A stretch of DNA of 64,000 nucleotides from assembly GCF_000173075.1 (NCBI RefSeq), contig NZ_ABVL01000004.1, positions 434,001 to 498,000 on the forward strand. Direction: 5' to 3'. The position numbers and the translations under genes are program-made. Under the pieces are notes generated by a model. That model did not search any database. It had not been told where the DNA came from and was given only the letters and a program-made list of their open reading frames with translations. Below, in pieces: positions 11,979 to 21,654 of the stretch; the first letter of the stretch is position 1, and each line of letters starts with the position of its first letter. This DNA comes from Chthoniobacter flavus Ellin428 (GTDB lineage Bacteria; Verrucomicrobiota; Verrucomicrobiia; Chthoniobacterales; Chthoniobacteraceae).

Positions 11979-14138
11979 CTATTGGGTCGACGTCGGATGA
12001 TAGGGCTCGAGAGCGATGCTCCGTCCGTTGATGTGCGCGGTGGTTTTGCGATCGGCTTCGACGGCCACGACCTTCTTGTCGCGGAGTTGCAGGACAAACT
12101 GGCAGGTGGTATCGAAGGTCACATCCGGCTTTCCGTCGCCATCGAGATCGATGGCGTTGCCTTCGCCACCGGCAGAGGTGCGGCCGATGTAGAGCGTGCC
12201 GTGGACGGCGCCGAGACTCGACTGGAAGCCGTCGTCGGTGACGCGCAAACTTGCGCGCACCTTTTCGGCCGCGGGATCGCTCGGGCTGCGCGGATAGACG
12301 AATGTCTGGTTCAATCCATCGGTCGCCAAAGCGCGGACAGGAAGCAGCCAGCCGTAAGTGCTCCGCAAGTGCTCGTCGTTTTCCGGGGTCACGGCGCCGG
12401 TGCTGATGGCTAAGAATGCCTCTTCATCCGCGCCATCGCCGTAGCTTGTCGTCGCGCTGTGGTCGCCAATCTTGGTTCTCAGCGGTGCTCCATCGTTTTC
12501 CAGCAATGGCCACGTGACGCCAAAATCCGTTGTGCCTTTCGCATGGGTGGTGACCAGCACGCCATCCGGTGTCAGGACGAAATCCTGGCGGAAGGAAGGT
12601 CCGCTCCCTTTGAATGGCGCGTAGTCGATGGCGCACCGGACGAGGAGCGGGTGGGCAAATTGCACGCTGAATTTACCGCGATAGCGATCCGGCACATCGG
12701 CCATGCGCACCCAGTGGCCGTCTTCCGTCCAGGTCGGTGCGAAGGTGATGCCGCGCCCCGTTTTACTTTCCCGCTCGCCGTCCGACGGACCCAGCCGTGA
12801 ATCCCAACCGGCGCGGGCGAAACGGACGACGCCGAGCGCGGACCAATATTTATCGTAGACTTTGTAGGTATCGCTGCGGACATCGGCAAATATCTGCATG
12901 CCACCCGCATTGGCGACGACGCTGGCAAACTTACCGTCCATGGCCGCCGCATAGCCGCCGATCTCGGTGGGCGCGGGTTGCTCGGGGATTTCGGTCTTCC
13001 GCGAGAGCCACGACTCCGCGAGATGCATCATCACCGCGCCATTGTAGTTTCCGTAGTTGCTGGCCGGTTGATAGCCCACGCGTTCCGCGGGATCGAAGTG
13101 GTTCTTCGTGACGTAATAGGAACCCGCCCAAGGGGCGTCCTGCCGACGCCAGCGGGCGATGCTTTGGAAGCTGAGCATGGCTGCGTGACGGTATTCGCCG
13201 GCGAGAAGGTCGTCCCCCGCAGCATGCGCGCGTTCCGCCATGACGTCGAAGGCGAGCTGATACAGCACATCATTGAAAACGTGATCGTCGGTGCGGCCGT
13301 TGGGTGGACATTGGCCCGACGGATCTTGCAAGAGCAACGTCGTCGCCGTGCCGCGTTCGACCGCCTGGCGGATTTCCCCGCTCGATGGACCATCGTAGCC
13401 CGATTCGACAAGCGCCAGCAGGTTGCCTCGGCCCACGGCTTCCACCGCGTGCGGTTCGGGATTCGTCGTGTGATCCTGGTAGAGGTTCCATTTGTCGCCC
13501 ACGATGCGATCGCGCTGCTGGCCGTGCAGCCAACTGTCCTCGATGAAGGCCACGGCGCTGTCATGTTCCACGAGACCCATTTTGGCGCGCAGCCATTCGC
13601 CCTTCATCCCGTAGGTGCGCCAGTTATTCAGGCCGCCGTGGACGAGTTGCTCGCGCGGGGTTTTCAGGCGATCGCGCCAGAGTACGATCTTTTCCGCAGG
13701 CACGTGATCGCGGTAGAGCTCCAGCGCGCCGGGCAGGCAGGCGAGAAAGAACTCTCCGTGTGCATCGGGGATTTTCGCGTCACCCTTGGCGAAACATTCG
13801 GTGGCGCGATCCATCGCTCGGACGCCGTTGTCGAGGAGGTCCGCAGCCCGCCCGGCGTGGATGAGAGTGCCGACGGCGAAGGCGAAATAGGGCGTGGAAT
13901 ACTGGTGCTCCCGATGCAGGAACGGATCGATGACCGCGCCGTGCGCGTCCTGATGCTGGACGGTGAATCGGCAAATCCCCTCGATGGCATCCAGATATTG
14001 ATCGCGCGAGATTCTCAACGGCTGCCAGGGCCGGGCCGTGAGATGGAACTGCAACTGAGGTAGCGTCGCCGGCAAATCCTGGGCATGGAGTGCCGTGACC
14101 AGGGATGTGGCAACGAAAAGGGATTTGAAGCGGGGCAT
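11979..14138 (-). CDS. Large secreted protein of unknown family
   Basis: A 719-residue protein with a short signal peptide (MPRFKSLFVATSLVTALHAQ). The N-terminal 400 or so residues are Trp/Tyr/His-rich and look helical (GGLNNWRTYGMKGEWLRAKMGLVEHD, ASNYGNYNGAVMMHLAESW), as in alpha/alpha-barrel polysaccharide lyases and hydrolases. The C-terminal 300 look like beta-sandwich (FRQDFVLTPDGVLVTTHAKG) and contain a Ca-binding-like DLDGDGKPD. I cannot assign a family: the architecture only suggests a carbohydrate-active enzyme. It is convergent with the multicopper oxidase and 34 bp upstream of a secreted esterase on the same strand, hinting at a shared polymer-degrading role. Function unknown. Confidence 0.75.
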   Translation of the reverse strand: MPRFKSLFVATSLVTALHAQDLPATLPQLQFHLTARPWQPLRISRDQYLDAIEGICRFTVQHQDAHGAVIDPFLHREHQYSTPYFAFAVGTLIHAGRAADLLDNGVRAMDRATECFAKGDAKIPDAHGEFFLACLPGALELYRDHVPAEKIVLWRDRLKTPREQLVHGGLNNWRTYGMKGEWLRAKMGLVEHDSAVAFIEDSWLHGQQRDRIVGDKWNLYQDHTTNPEPHAVEAVGRGNLLALVESGYDGPSSGEIRQAVERGTATTLLLQDPSGQCPPNGRTDDHVFNDVLYQLAFDVMAERAHAAGDDLLAGEYRHAAMLSFQSIARWRRQDAPWAGSYYVTKNHFDPAERVGYQPASNYGNYNGAVMMHLAESWLSRKTEIPEQPAPTEIGGYAAAMDGKFASVVANAGGMQIFADVRSDTYKVYDKYWSALGVVRFARAGWDSRLGPSDGERESKTGRGITFAPTWTEDGHWVRMADVPDRYRGKFSVQFAHPLLVRCAIDYAPFKGSGPSFRQDFVLTPDGVLVTTHAKGTTDFGVTWPLLENDGAPLRTKIGDHSATTSYGDGADEEAFLAISTGAVTPENDEHLRSTYGWLLPVRALATDGLNQTFVYPRSPSDPAAEKVRASLRVTDDGFQSSLGAVHGTLYIGRTSAGGEGNAIDLDGDGKPDVTFDTTCQFVLQLRDKKVVAVEADRKTTAHINGRSIALEPYHPTSTQ

Positions 14139-14171
14139 GTTCGAGGGGGAGAGGGATCGCGGCGCAACCGG

Positions 14172-15098
14172 TTACTTCGCGGGCGAGACCAGGAGCTTCT
14201 CCAAAAGGAAGCTGAAAATGTCGGGATGCTTTACCCCCGTCGCGCCCGTGTAATTGAACTCATATTCCACGCCGAGCGTCTTCAATTTCTCCACCAAGGC
14301 CGCCCCGAAATTCGCCGAGTGCGGCGGATCCTTCCACGGCTCGCCGAGGGCGACCGGTGAATCGTAATAAAGATAGACCGGTGGGGCAGCCTTGGTGGCC
14401 AGTTCGTAAGGCGAGAATTGCCGAATCCACGGCATCAGTTCGTCGCGCTTATCGAGAAATGTCTGGTAACTCGGCAGCGAGAACGCGTGCCCGCCATATT
14501 GGTTGTTGGGAATCCACGCGGTCATCTGTTTCGGGTCCAGCGAAGTCTGCGGGACAAAGGTCACCGCACAGCGCAACCGGGTGGATTCGCGGGCGACGGG
14601 ATCGGCACTTTTCGGATCCGCGAAGTCGGCGTGAAAAGCGAGATACAGCGTATTGAATCCGCCCGCCGACCCGCCACAGCCGGCGATGCGTTCCTTGTCG
14701 ATGTTCCACTCCTTCGCCTTGCTGCGCACGAATTGGAGCGCGCGAACGCTATCATCCAGGCAGGCTTTCACCGGCGGATTGACGCCATCTTTGACGGCAT
14801 CGGGCAGGAGGCGATATTCGATCGAAACGACGGAGATTCCCGACTTGAGACAAGGGACCAGGAAGTCAGGTGTGTTCTTGTCCCCTGACATCCAGCCACC
14901 ACCGTGAATGTAAAAGAGCAACGGCGTCGGTTGGCTGGCTTCCGCCTTGTAAAAATCGAGCACCTGCCGTGCGTGGTGACCATACGGCACGTTGGCCAGC
15001 GTGGGTTTTGGCGAGGCTGGCACTTCGGCCTGCAGATTCGCGGAGGCCACCGCGACGATGGTGAGAATGGCGGCAAGAATGGGGCGGAAATGTTTCAT
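14172..15098 (-). CDS. Secreted alpha/beta-hydrolase (esterase/lipase, BD-FAE-like)
   Basis: A 308-residue exported serine hydrolase. From the ATG at 15098: signal peptide MKHFRPILAAILTIVAVASANLQA, oxyanion motif FYIHGGGWMSGDK (65-69), nucleophile motif GCGGSAGGFN with S144, and a C-terminal histidine in GVKHPDIF. The layout is that of the esterase/lipase superfamily that includes feruloyl and acetyl esterases acting on plant polymers. The frame is open a further 17 codons upstream, but the signal peptide fixes the start. It probably acts in the periplasm or outside the cell; substrate unknown. Same strand as the unknown secreted protein downstream. Confidence 0.85.
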   Translation of the reverse strand: MKHFRPILAAILTIVAVASANLQAEVPASPKPTLANVPYGHHARQVLDFYKAEASQPTPLLFYIHGGGWMSGDKNTPDFLVPCLKSGISVVSIEYRLLPDAVKDGVNPPVKACLDDSVRALQFVRSKAKEWNIDKERIAGCGGSAGGFNTLYLAFHADFADPKSADPVARESTRLRCAVTFVPQTSLDPKQMTAWIPNNQYGGHAFSLPSYQTFLDKRDELMPWIRQFSPYELATKAAPPVYLYYDSPVALGEPWKDPPHSANFGAALVEKLKTLGVEYEFNYTGATGVKHPDIFSFLLEKLLVSPAK

Positions 15099-15296
15099 TG
15101 GCGAATCGGAGCGAAATCGGAAACCGACTGTCCCAATTGCCCATGCCAAACGTCAACTCTGGCCACGAGGGAAGCGGATGGCAGGGCCGCGGTCGAATTG
15201 CGGCTCGCTGAGGCGTTTCGATTTTGATGTTCGTCCGGCTGGGTAAGTGGTGCATCCTCGGCCTGTCATTTTTCCCCTTCGAGTTCGCGCATTGCT

Positions 15297-16937
15297 ATGA
15301 AACGGTTTCGGTTGTCCCAGAAAGGCGAGTGGATCATCAATGAATTGAGCATGCTTTCTGGCAAATGGCTGGGGCGGTCGAGGGGAGTCTTGCCGTTGCT
15401 GCGCGCACTGCGAGAACTGGGCGAACCCGCCGCGATACTGCAATTGCTGGATCTCTTATTCGACAGTGACGAAGCCATCGCGCAGGAGACGGCAATCACC
15501 GTGCGAGAACTGCTCAAGGCAGTTCCAATGGGATTTTACCCGATGCTCGACGAGCGCCTGCGCCGGGGTGGAAGTTATCGACCTGCGCAAGAGCGCTGGA
15601 ACTTGCTCGATGTGGAGGCGCTACGCATAATTTCCGGCCGACCGGATGCCATCCTGTTGCTCGAGTTGGCCTCCAGTCACGGCAATGGTCACGTGCGCGA
15701 GACAGCGCTGGGGTTACTCGATCAAAAAGTGAAATCCGGTGAAGAAATCCCGTTTATTCTTCTCCGCTTGGACGATTGGGTGGAGGTGGTGAGCACTTGG
15801 GCGGAAGATGCCATCCTCGAGCGCTTGGTGGAATCGAACCGACCTGCCTTTCTCCGTTGTCTCCCGCTCGTGATGCGCTTGAGCGCTCGTTCGCGAGCCA
15901 GGGCGTCCGCGGTGCTGGGACGCGTGGTGGCATTTTTCCAGGAGGACATTTCCGCCCTGGCGATTGCGGCCATGGAAATCGAGGACGGCGGCGCTCGACA
16001 CTACGGCCTCTCCCTCGCGTGGCGGATCGCTATGAGGAAAGGAGAGGAGGCGCAACGTGCGCTCATTGAGACCGCGACGAAGAGCAAAAATCCGGCGGTC
16101 CGCTTGGTGGCTGCCCTCTGGTTGACGAAGACCGGAGTAACGCCGGCTTTGACTAGGTCGTATTTGGCGGACCTTCTGCGCGACCGTGTGATCAATGTGC
16201 GTTACGTGGCCTTGAGCTGGTGTGTGGTCCACGAGCCACAATCCTTTCGCGAGGAGCTTCGAGCGGCTCTGTTGGATTCCAATGCATCTTTGCGCTCCCT
16301 GGCGCAATTCTATTTGCCGAGACTGGAACCCATGGATGTGCGGGGTTTCTATCGCGACATGGTGGCCGCCGGCGACTCGGCCTTTTTGACGCCGGCTCTC
16401 GGCGGCCTCGGCGAAACCGGAAAAGCGGAGGACGCGACTCTGGTCTTTCCTTTGCTCGAAGGAGGGAAAATCAGCGTTCGCAAAGCGGCATTGGCGGCGC
16501 TGGCCCGACTGGCGCCAGGATCACACCTGGAGTTATTCGTTCGCGCGCTGCAGGATCGCAGCCCCGGTGTGAGCAAGCAGGCACGTATCGTTTTGGAATC
16601 GCGAGTGGGTGAAATTGGTGATGAGCGCCTTGAGGCAATTATTAAGAGCGACACCTATCCTCACGTGCGCAGACAAACGCTGGTTCTCATCAACCGACTT
16701 CCCAAATGGAAAAAACTGCCGTTGCTGATTCAAGTTGGCGGAAACCCGGACGATTCGTTGCAACCGCTTGCTTCCGTCTTTCTGCAGGTGTGTCTTCTCA
16801 CCTACAATCGGACCCATTTTTTGCAGCCTACCCAAAGCGAGGTGGCCCGCTTACGGGCGGCGTTCGAAACCAACGAGGAGCGATTGGAATATCGAATTCG
16901 GCAGGAGCTAAAGGGACTCGTTGAAATCATCGTTTGA
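15297..16937 (+). CDS. HEAT-repeat protein
   Basis: A 546-residue protein without signal peptide, composed almost entirely of HEAT/armadillo-type helical repeats. Examples are LLRALRELGEPAAILQLLDLLFDSDEAIAQETAITVRELL written across residues 34-75 (too long to be one motif), LVAALWLTKTGVTPALTRSYL, and VRKAALAALARLAPGSHLELF. No catalytic motif is seen. Such proteins act as protein-binding scaffolds; the partner is unknown. It stands alone, divergent from the esterase with about 200 bp between and convergent with the sulfatase. Codon use looks like its neighbours. Confidence 0.8.
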   Translation: MKRFRLSQKGEWIINELSMLSGKWLGRSRGVLPLLRALRELGEPAAILQLLDLLFDSDEAIAQETAITVRELLKAVPMGFYPMLDERLRRGGSYRPAQERWNLLDVEALRIISGRPDAILLLELASSHGNGHVRETALGLLDQKVKSGEEIPFILLRLDDWVEVVSTWAEDAILERLVESNRPAFLRCLPLVMRLSARSRARASAVLGRVVAFFQEDISALAIAAMEIEDGGARHYGLSLAWRIAMRKGEEAQRALIETATKSKNPAVRLVAALWLTKTGVTPALTRSYLADLLRDRVINVRYVALSWCVVHEPQSFREELRAALLDSNASLRSLAQFYLPRLEPMDVRGFYRDMVAAGDSAFLTPALGGLGETGKAEDATLVFPLLEGGKISVRKAALAALARLAPGSHLELFVRALQDRSPGVSKQARIVLESRVGEIGDERLEAIIKSDTYPHVRRQTLVLINRLPKWKKLPLLIQVGGNPDDSLQPLASVFLQVCLLTYNRTHFLQPTQSEVARLRAAFETNEERLEYRIRQELKGLVEIIV

Positions 16938-16957
16938 AATTCCGGGCTCTGCGTAAT

Positions 16958-18541
16958 TCACCGTTTGATCGGATTCCCTGTCTGCACGCCAGCGGTATGG
17001 CGCGGAAGATCGCGCGTATGTCCGGCGTTGCGCTCGACGTTCAATGCGGCTTCCAGTTCCTTCACGATTTCCGGATGCTGCTCGCTCACGTCCTTCGACT
17101 CGGTCGGATCCTCCGCCAGATTGTAGAGCTGGCGCTGGAATTCCGCTGCGTGCGCTTTGCGAAGGCCGGGGCTGATCTGTTTCACCGGCACGCCTTCGAT
17201 CCACTTCCACGGTCCTTTGCGAATGGCGAAGACGCCGTCGTTGCTATGTTCGACCATATCTGAGCGCAGGGGCTGGTCGTATTTCTCCCCGAGTAGTGCG
17301 GGCAGGATGTTGCAGCTATCCTCCGCCGCTTTCTCGGCTGACGGGAGTTTTTCGCCGACAATCGCGGCAGTCGTGGCCAGGACGTCGACGAGACTGATCA
17401 TCTCGCGGCTTTCCGTGCCGGCGGGAATCTTCCCCGGCCAGCGCGCGATGAATGGCACATTGAAGCCGCCCTGGAAGACATGCGTCTTGCCGCCGCGCCA
17501 TTGGCCATTCACGGCCAACCCGGCGTGGACGGCGTCCATCTCGGGACGCTTTTGAGTGGGCTCGTAAATTCCGCCGTTGTCACTCGTGAAGATGACGAGG
17601 GTGTTCTGGGCGAATCCCTGCTTTTCGAGAGTCTCGAGCACGCGTCCGACGGTGCGATCGAGTTCGTGAATCCAGTCGCCGAACCGACCGGCCTGACTGG
17701 TGCCTCGCGTATCGCGTGACGGCGTCACCGGTTCGTGCACGGCGACCGGCGCGAAGTAGAGGAAGAACGGTGTCCCGGCCTTTTGCTGTTCGATCCAGTG
17801 GGCGGCCTGATCGGTCAACTCCGGCATCACGCGATCGTCCACCCGCCGCGGCGCATCGATCTCCATCGGTGTGTGCCCGTGGCCCTGCTGCGATTCGCTG
17901 TTGTAGGTCGGCGCGAAGTTTTCATCGTCTGGCACCGGTGCGGGCAATTTCAGATCGGCAGGAATTTTTCCCGAGCGCAATCCGTAGACGTAATGATTTT
18001 CCACATAGACGCCCGTGACGTCGCCGTGGTTTTGGGGGACGGCGAAGTGATAATCGAAGCCGAGCTCATTCGGTCCCGGAGCCAGCTCCGCAGTGTAGTC
18101 CACCCGGTATTTCGGATCCTTCTTCCCATCGCCGTAGCCGAGATGCCACTTGCCGATGGCCGCCGTGTGATAGCCATGCGCCTTGAGCATCGACGCCATA
18201 TTGTAACGCGTGGGCTCGATGAGCATCGGGGCAAAGGTGTTGAGCGTTTCGTATTTGAGCGAGGTCCGCCAGCAATAGCGCCCGGTGAGCAGTGAGTAGC
18301 GCGTGGGCGTGCAGACCGAAGAGGTCGTATTCGCATCGGTAAACCGTCGTCCTTCATGCGCGAGGCGGTCGATATTCGGCGTGCGCACCAGCTTCCCATC
18401 CGCGCCGAAACATCCCACGCTGCCGTAGCCGAGATCATCGGCGAGGATGATGACGATATTGGGTGTCGACGTCGTTTCCGCTGCCGGAGCGAAGACGCCG
18501 AGACCAAAAAGAAAGAGAGTGAGGAAAGCTGAGAATTTCAC
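16958..18541 (-). CDS. Secreted sulfatase (formylglycine-dependent)
   Basis: A 527-residue arylsulfatase-family enzyme that hydrolyses sulfate esters, probably on sulfated polysaccharides. Signal peptide MKFSAFLTLFLFGLGVFAPAAE is followed by the metal-site start NIVIILADDLGYGS. The modification motif is CTPTR with C77 (CxPxR), the residue converted to formylglycine. Further sulfatase blocks are IGKWHLG and FTSDNGG. The C-terminal region (WIEGVPVKQISPG, LYNLAEDPTESKDV) is normal for family S1. No maturase (anSME or FGE) gene is nearby. It is convergent with the HEAT-repeat gene. Confidence 0.93.
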   Translation of the reverse strand: MKFSAFLTLFLFGLGVFAPAAETTSTPNIVIILADDLGYGSVGCFGADGKLVRTPNIDRLAHEGRRFTDANTTSSVCTPTRYSLLTGRYCWRTSLKYETLNTFAPMLIEPTRYNMASMLKAHGYHTAAIGKWHLGYGDGKKDPKYRVDYTAELAPGPNELGFDYHFAVPQNHGDVTGVYVENHYVYGLRSGKIPADLKLPAPVPDDENFAPTYNSESQQGHGHTPMEIDAPRRVDDRVMPELTDQAAHWIEQQKAGTPFFLYFAPVAVHEPVTPSRDTRGTSQAGRFGDWIHELDRTVGRVLETLEKQGFAQNTLVIFTSDNGGIYEPTQKRPEMDAVHAGLAVNGQWRGGKTHVFQGGFNVPFIARWPGKIPAGTESREMISLVDVLATTAAIVGEKLPSAEKAAEDSCNILPALLGEKYDQPLRSDMVEHSNDGVFAIRKGPWKWIEGVPVKQISPGLRKAHAAEFQRQLYNLAEDPTESKDVSEQHPEIVKELEAALNVERNAGHTRDLPRHTAGVQTGNPIKR

Positions 18542-18804
18542 GCGAATGAAAGAAATGGGACGGGATGATGGTTTCCCTATCTATTCGTCTTCCTTCCTTT
18601 CCTTGGGAGGAAGACGCGCCGTCCAGATTACGGAATGGCGTAGCCTCCAACGCCGCGAAAACTCAGGAGCCTATCGTACTTTTCCCAGAGCTGCCCGAAC
18701 GGCGACATTTGTCACGATTGCGGAAAATTCTCTTTTGCGAAGTAGCGGCTTGCCTCGGTGCGCGGGTCAGCTTTTGCTGCCCGGGAAATGGTTGCAGTTC
18801 TCCC

Positions 18805-20157
18805 ATGCAAATTCTGACCACGGAGCAAGTGCTGGCGCTGGCTCCCGACGCGGCATCGGTCAAAGCCGGGCAAGGGTTGTCCAATCCGGGAAAATGGGTT
18901 TCGCTCGGCCGCGATGATCGCGCGGTTTGGGGGGAATGCCAGGGCAGCGGCAAGGATCCCTATCGCGCCCAGGCGGACCTCACCGGTCCAGCTTTTCACT
19001 GCTCCTGCCCAAGCCGGAAATTTCCCTGCAAGCACGGCCTCGGATTGCTCCTGCTGCTGGCGGCCAACCCGGCCCGCGTGTCGGAGACCACGGCGCCTGC
19101 GTGGGTCACCGAATGGCTCACCAAGCGCCAGGCCAATGCCGAAAAGAAAGCGGCCAAGGCCGAAGCGGAGACCGCTCCGGTCGATCCGGAAACCGCGGCG
19201 AAACGAGAGGCCGACCGAACGAAGCGCGCTGCCAAACGCGAAGACCGCGTCCGGGCCGGATTGACCGACCTGGAAACCTGGCTCGGCGATTTGGCGCGGC
19301 AAGGTCTCGCGCATGCCAAACAACAACCCGCGCAGTATTTCGATACGATGGCCGCGCGCATGGTCGATGCGCAGGCGCCGGGGATTGCCCGCCGGTTGCG
19401 GGAATGGCCGGGGGTCTTTGCGTCCGGCGATGGCTGGGCGGATCGCGCATTGGCGGAAGCGGGGACGCTGCGCTGGCTGCTGCACGGCTTTTCCCGGCTC
19501 GATACACTGCCGGAAGGTTTGTGCGCCAGTGTGCGACAGGCCATCGGATGGACCACGGCGGAGCAGGAATTACAAGGAGCGGAATTGCAGCGGGACCGCT
19601 GGCAGGTCATCGGCCAGATCGTGGAAGAGGAAGACCGATTGCGTGTGCAGCGGACCTGGTTGATCGGCGAGGAAACTCAGCGTCCGGCCCTGTGCCTGAG
19701 CTTTGCCGCGACGAATCAAGCGCTCGATGTGAGCCTGCTGGCCGGTACGGTCATCGAGGCCAGCGTCGCCTATTATCCATCCGGTGCTCCGCTGCGGGCA
19801 CTCGTTCGCGAGAGGCACGGTGAGCCGAAGCCGCTGGTGAATGGTATGGGCTGCGAGACTTTCGCCGAAGCCTTGCAAGGCACGGCGGAATTGCTGGCCG
19901 GCGATCCCTGGTTGGAGAAGACGCCGTGGCTGGTGCGGGAATGTCTGCCGCTGCGCAGGGAGGATACGTGGTGGCTGTGCGATCGGGACGGGGCCATCGT
20001 CCCGCTGGCCCGCCAGTTTCCGCATGCCTGGCCATTGCTGGCCCTGAGCGGTGGCAAGCCCGTGACCGTATTCGGCGAATGGGATGGTCATGCCCTTCAT
20101 CCGCTCTCCGCGATCGCCGAGGAAAAGTTCATCGCGTTGGGAGGGGCGTTGTCATGA
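18805..20157 (+). CDS. SWIM zinc-finger protein, first gene of MoxR/VWA cluster
   Basis: A 450-residue protein with an N-terminal SWIM zinc finger: FHCSCPSRKFPCKHGLGLLL, ligands C66, C68, C75, H77. It is followed by an Ala/Lys/Arg-rich linker (about residues 100-155), a probable coiled coil, and a C-terminal domain without recognised motif. SWIM domains bind nucleic acid or protein. Start ATG 18805 (MQILTTEQVL) is chosen because the finger follows closely; the frame is open to 18565. Its stop overlaps the next ATG (ATGA). E. coli yehQ is a SWIM protein next to a MoxR ATPase, a DUF5682 protein and a VWA protein, the same set as here. Confidence 0.85.
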   Translation: MQILTTEQVLALAPDAASVKAGQGLSNPGKWVSLGRDDRAVWGECQGSGKDPYRAQADLTGPAFHCSCPSRKFPCKHGLGLLLLLAANPARVSETTAPAWVTEWLTKRQANAEKKAAKAEAETAPVDPETAAKREADRTKRAAKREDRVRAGLTDLETWLGDLARQGLAHAKQQPAQYFDTMAARMVDAQAPGIARRLREWPGVFASGDGWADRALAEAGTLRWLLHGFSRLDTLPEGLCASVRQAIGWTTAEQELQGAELQRDRWQVIGQIVEEEDRLRVQRTWLIGEETQRPALCLSFAATNQALDVSLLAGTVIEASVAYYPSGAPLRALVRERHGEPKPLVNGMGCETFAEALQGTAELLAGDPWLEKTPWLVRECLPLRREDTWWLCDRDGAIVPLARQFPHAWPLLALSGGKPVTVFGEWDGHALHPLSAIAEEKFIALGGALS

Positions 20158-21653
20158 GCGCGTGGAAAGATTACGTCACGGCGGCTTTGCTCGGTTCCGG
20201 AAAATCCGCGCTGCCGGCACTGCCATCCTCTTTGCAGGCCGCGCTGGGCGATACCGAAACGATGGATGCGGAGTCGCGCTTTTTGACCCACGCTGGCGCG
20301 ATCGCTCTGTGGCGCCGCGCGGGATGGAAGCCGCTGCATCATGAGACCGCGGTCGTTGCCGCCGAGTCTGAATCGACCGCGCCTTTGAGCCGCGCGAGCA
20401 TGGGCCATCTGCGCGCGATGCTGGCCGGACGTTGTCTTTCGGCGCTGCCGGAGTGGCTTGGAGAAGTGGCCCGTTCACGTCGCCACGTGCCGCCGGAATT
20501 GCTTCCCGCATTGCTCGACCGTGCCCGACAGGAGCGAGTCCTGCGTTCGCTGGTGATTTCTGCCGGTGGACAACGCGCGTTATGGTTGGCGGCACAGAAT
20601 CCGTTGTGGAGCTTTGGTGAAAGTGCGTTGCCGGAATCGTGGGAGACGGGCGGCCGTGACCAGCGGTTGGCCATTCTCCGCTGTTGGCGCGCGGAGACAC
20701 CCGCCATGGCACGGGCGAAGGTCGAAGAGGTGTGGGCTGCGGAACCCGCGGACATCCGCACCGCGCTCGTTGCGGAATTGGCGACCAATCTTTCGGAAGA
20801 GGACACTCCTTTTCTCGAGCGTCTGCTCGACGATCGGAGCAAGGAAGCGCGACGGGCGGTCATCGATCTTCTCGCGCGTTTGCCCGCTTCTCCCTTCGTC
20901 GCGCGCATGACCGCGCGAGTCACGCCGCTGTTGCATTTTACCAAAGGCGGCCTGCTCTCCCGCGCCACGCTGGAAGTGACGTTGCCTGGGGATCCCGACG
21001 CGGCGGCGACGCGGGACGGCCTCGATCCGAAAGCCTTCGGTCAGCAAAAGATCCTCGGCGAAAAGGCGGTGCTGCTCGTGCTGATGCTTTCCGCGGTGCC
21101 CCTGCGTCATTGGACGGAAGCTTTTCAACAAACGCCCGAAGCGCTTCTCAAGGCGGTGCAGAAAAGTGAATTCGCGCGGGCCCTGGCCACCGGTTGGGCC
21201 TGGGCGGCGCTGCGTCAGCGGGATGCGACCTGGGCGGAAGCCCTGCTCGACGGTGGCGTTGCCCCGCACGGTGAGTTTCTGCCCGCCAAACCATTGCTTA
21301 TCGTGCTACCTGATGCTGCGCGAGCGGTGCGTCTGGCCGCCTTGTTGCGCGAAGGCGCACTGACGAAAAAGGACACCACCCGCTGGCAGGAGTTCACCGA
21401 TCTGCTTTCCACTTTGCCCGGCCATTTACCACCGGCGCTGGCCCGCGATCTCCTCGCGGTGCTGCGGAAGGAATGCGCCGACGGCCTGCCGTGGCATCTC
21501 CGCTCCCTGGCCGAATCCTTTCTCCTGCGACTGCCGCCGGCCATGCTCGGCGAAGCCGCTCAAGGCTGGCCGATCGACCAGGAAGGCGTCGCGCCGCTGG
21601 TCGAAATTCTCTCCTTCCGTCACGACGCTCTCACCGCTCTTACCCCATCCTGA
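20154..21653 (+). CDS. DUF5691-like protein
   Basis: A 499-residue helical protein beginning MSAWKDYVTAALLGSGKSALP. It has alpha-solenoid-like repeats (AEEVWAAEPADIRTALVAEL region, then LLDDRSKEARRAVIDLLARLP) and a C-terminal block ILGEKAVLLVLMLSAVPLRHW. I assign DUF5691 from position and general appearance rather than a clear motif. It overlaps the SWIM stop by four bases and ends one base before the MoxR start, so it belongs to one polycistron. No catalytic residues are evident. Probable role: adaptor or substrate-binding partner of the MoxR-VWA machine, by inference. Confidence 0.7.
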   Translation: MSAWKDYVTAALLGSGKSALPALPSSLQAALGDTETMDAESRFLTHAGAIALWRRAGWKPLHHETAVVAAESESTAPLSRASMGHLRAMLAGRCLSALPEWLGEVARSRRHVPPELLPALLDRARQERVLRSLVISAGGQRALWLAAQNPLWSFGESALPESWETGGRDQRLAILRCWRAETPAMARAKVEEVWAAEPADIRTALVAELATNLSEEDTPFLERLLDDRSKEARRAVIDLLARLPASPFVARMTARVTPLLHFTKGGLLSRATLEVTLPGDPDAAATRDGLDPKAFGQQKILGEKAVLLVLMLSAVPLRHWTEAFQQTPEALLKAVQKSEFARALATGWAWAALRQRDATWAEALLDGGVAPHGEFLPAKPLLIVLPDAARAVRLAALLREGALTKKDTTRWQEFTDLLSTLPGHLPPALARDLLAVLRKECADGLPWHLRSLAESFLLRLPPAMLGEAAQGWPIDQEGVAPLVEILSFRHDALTALTPS

Positions 21654-21654
21654 T

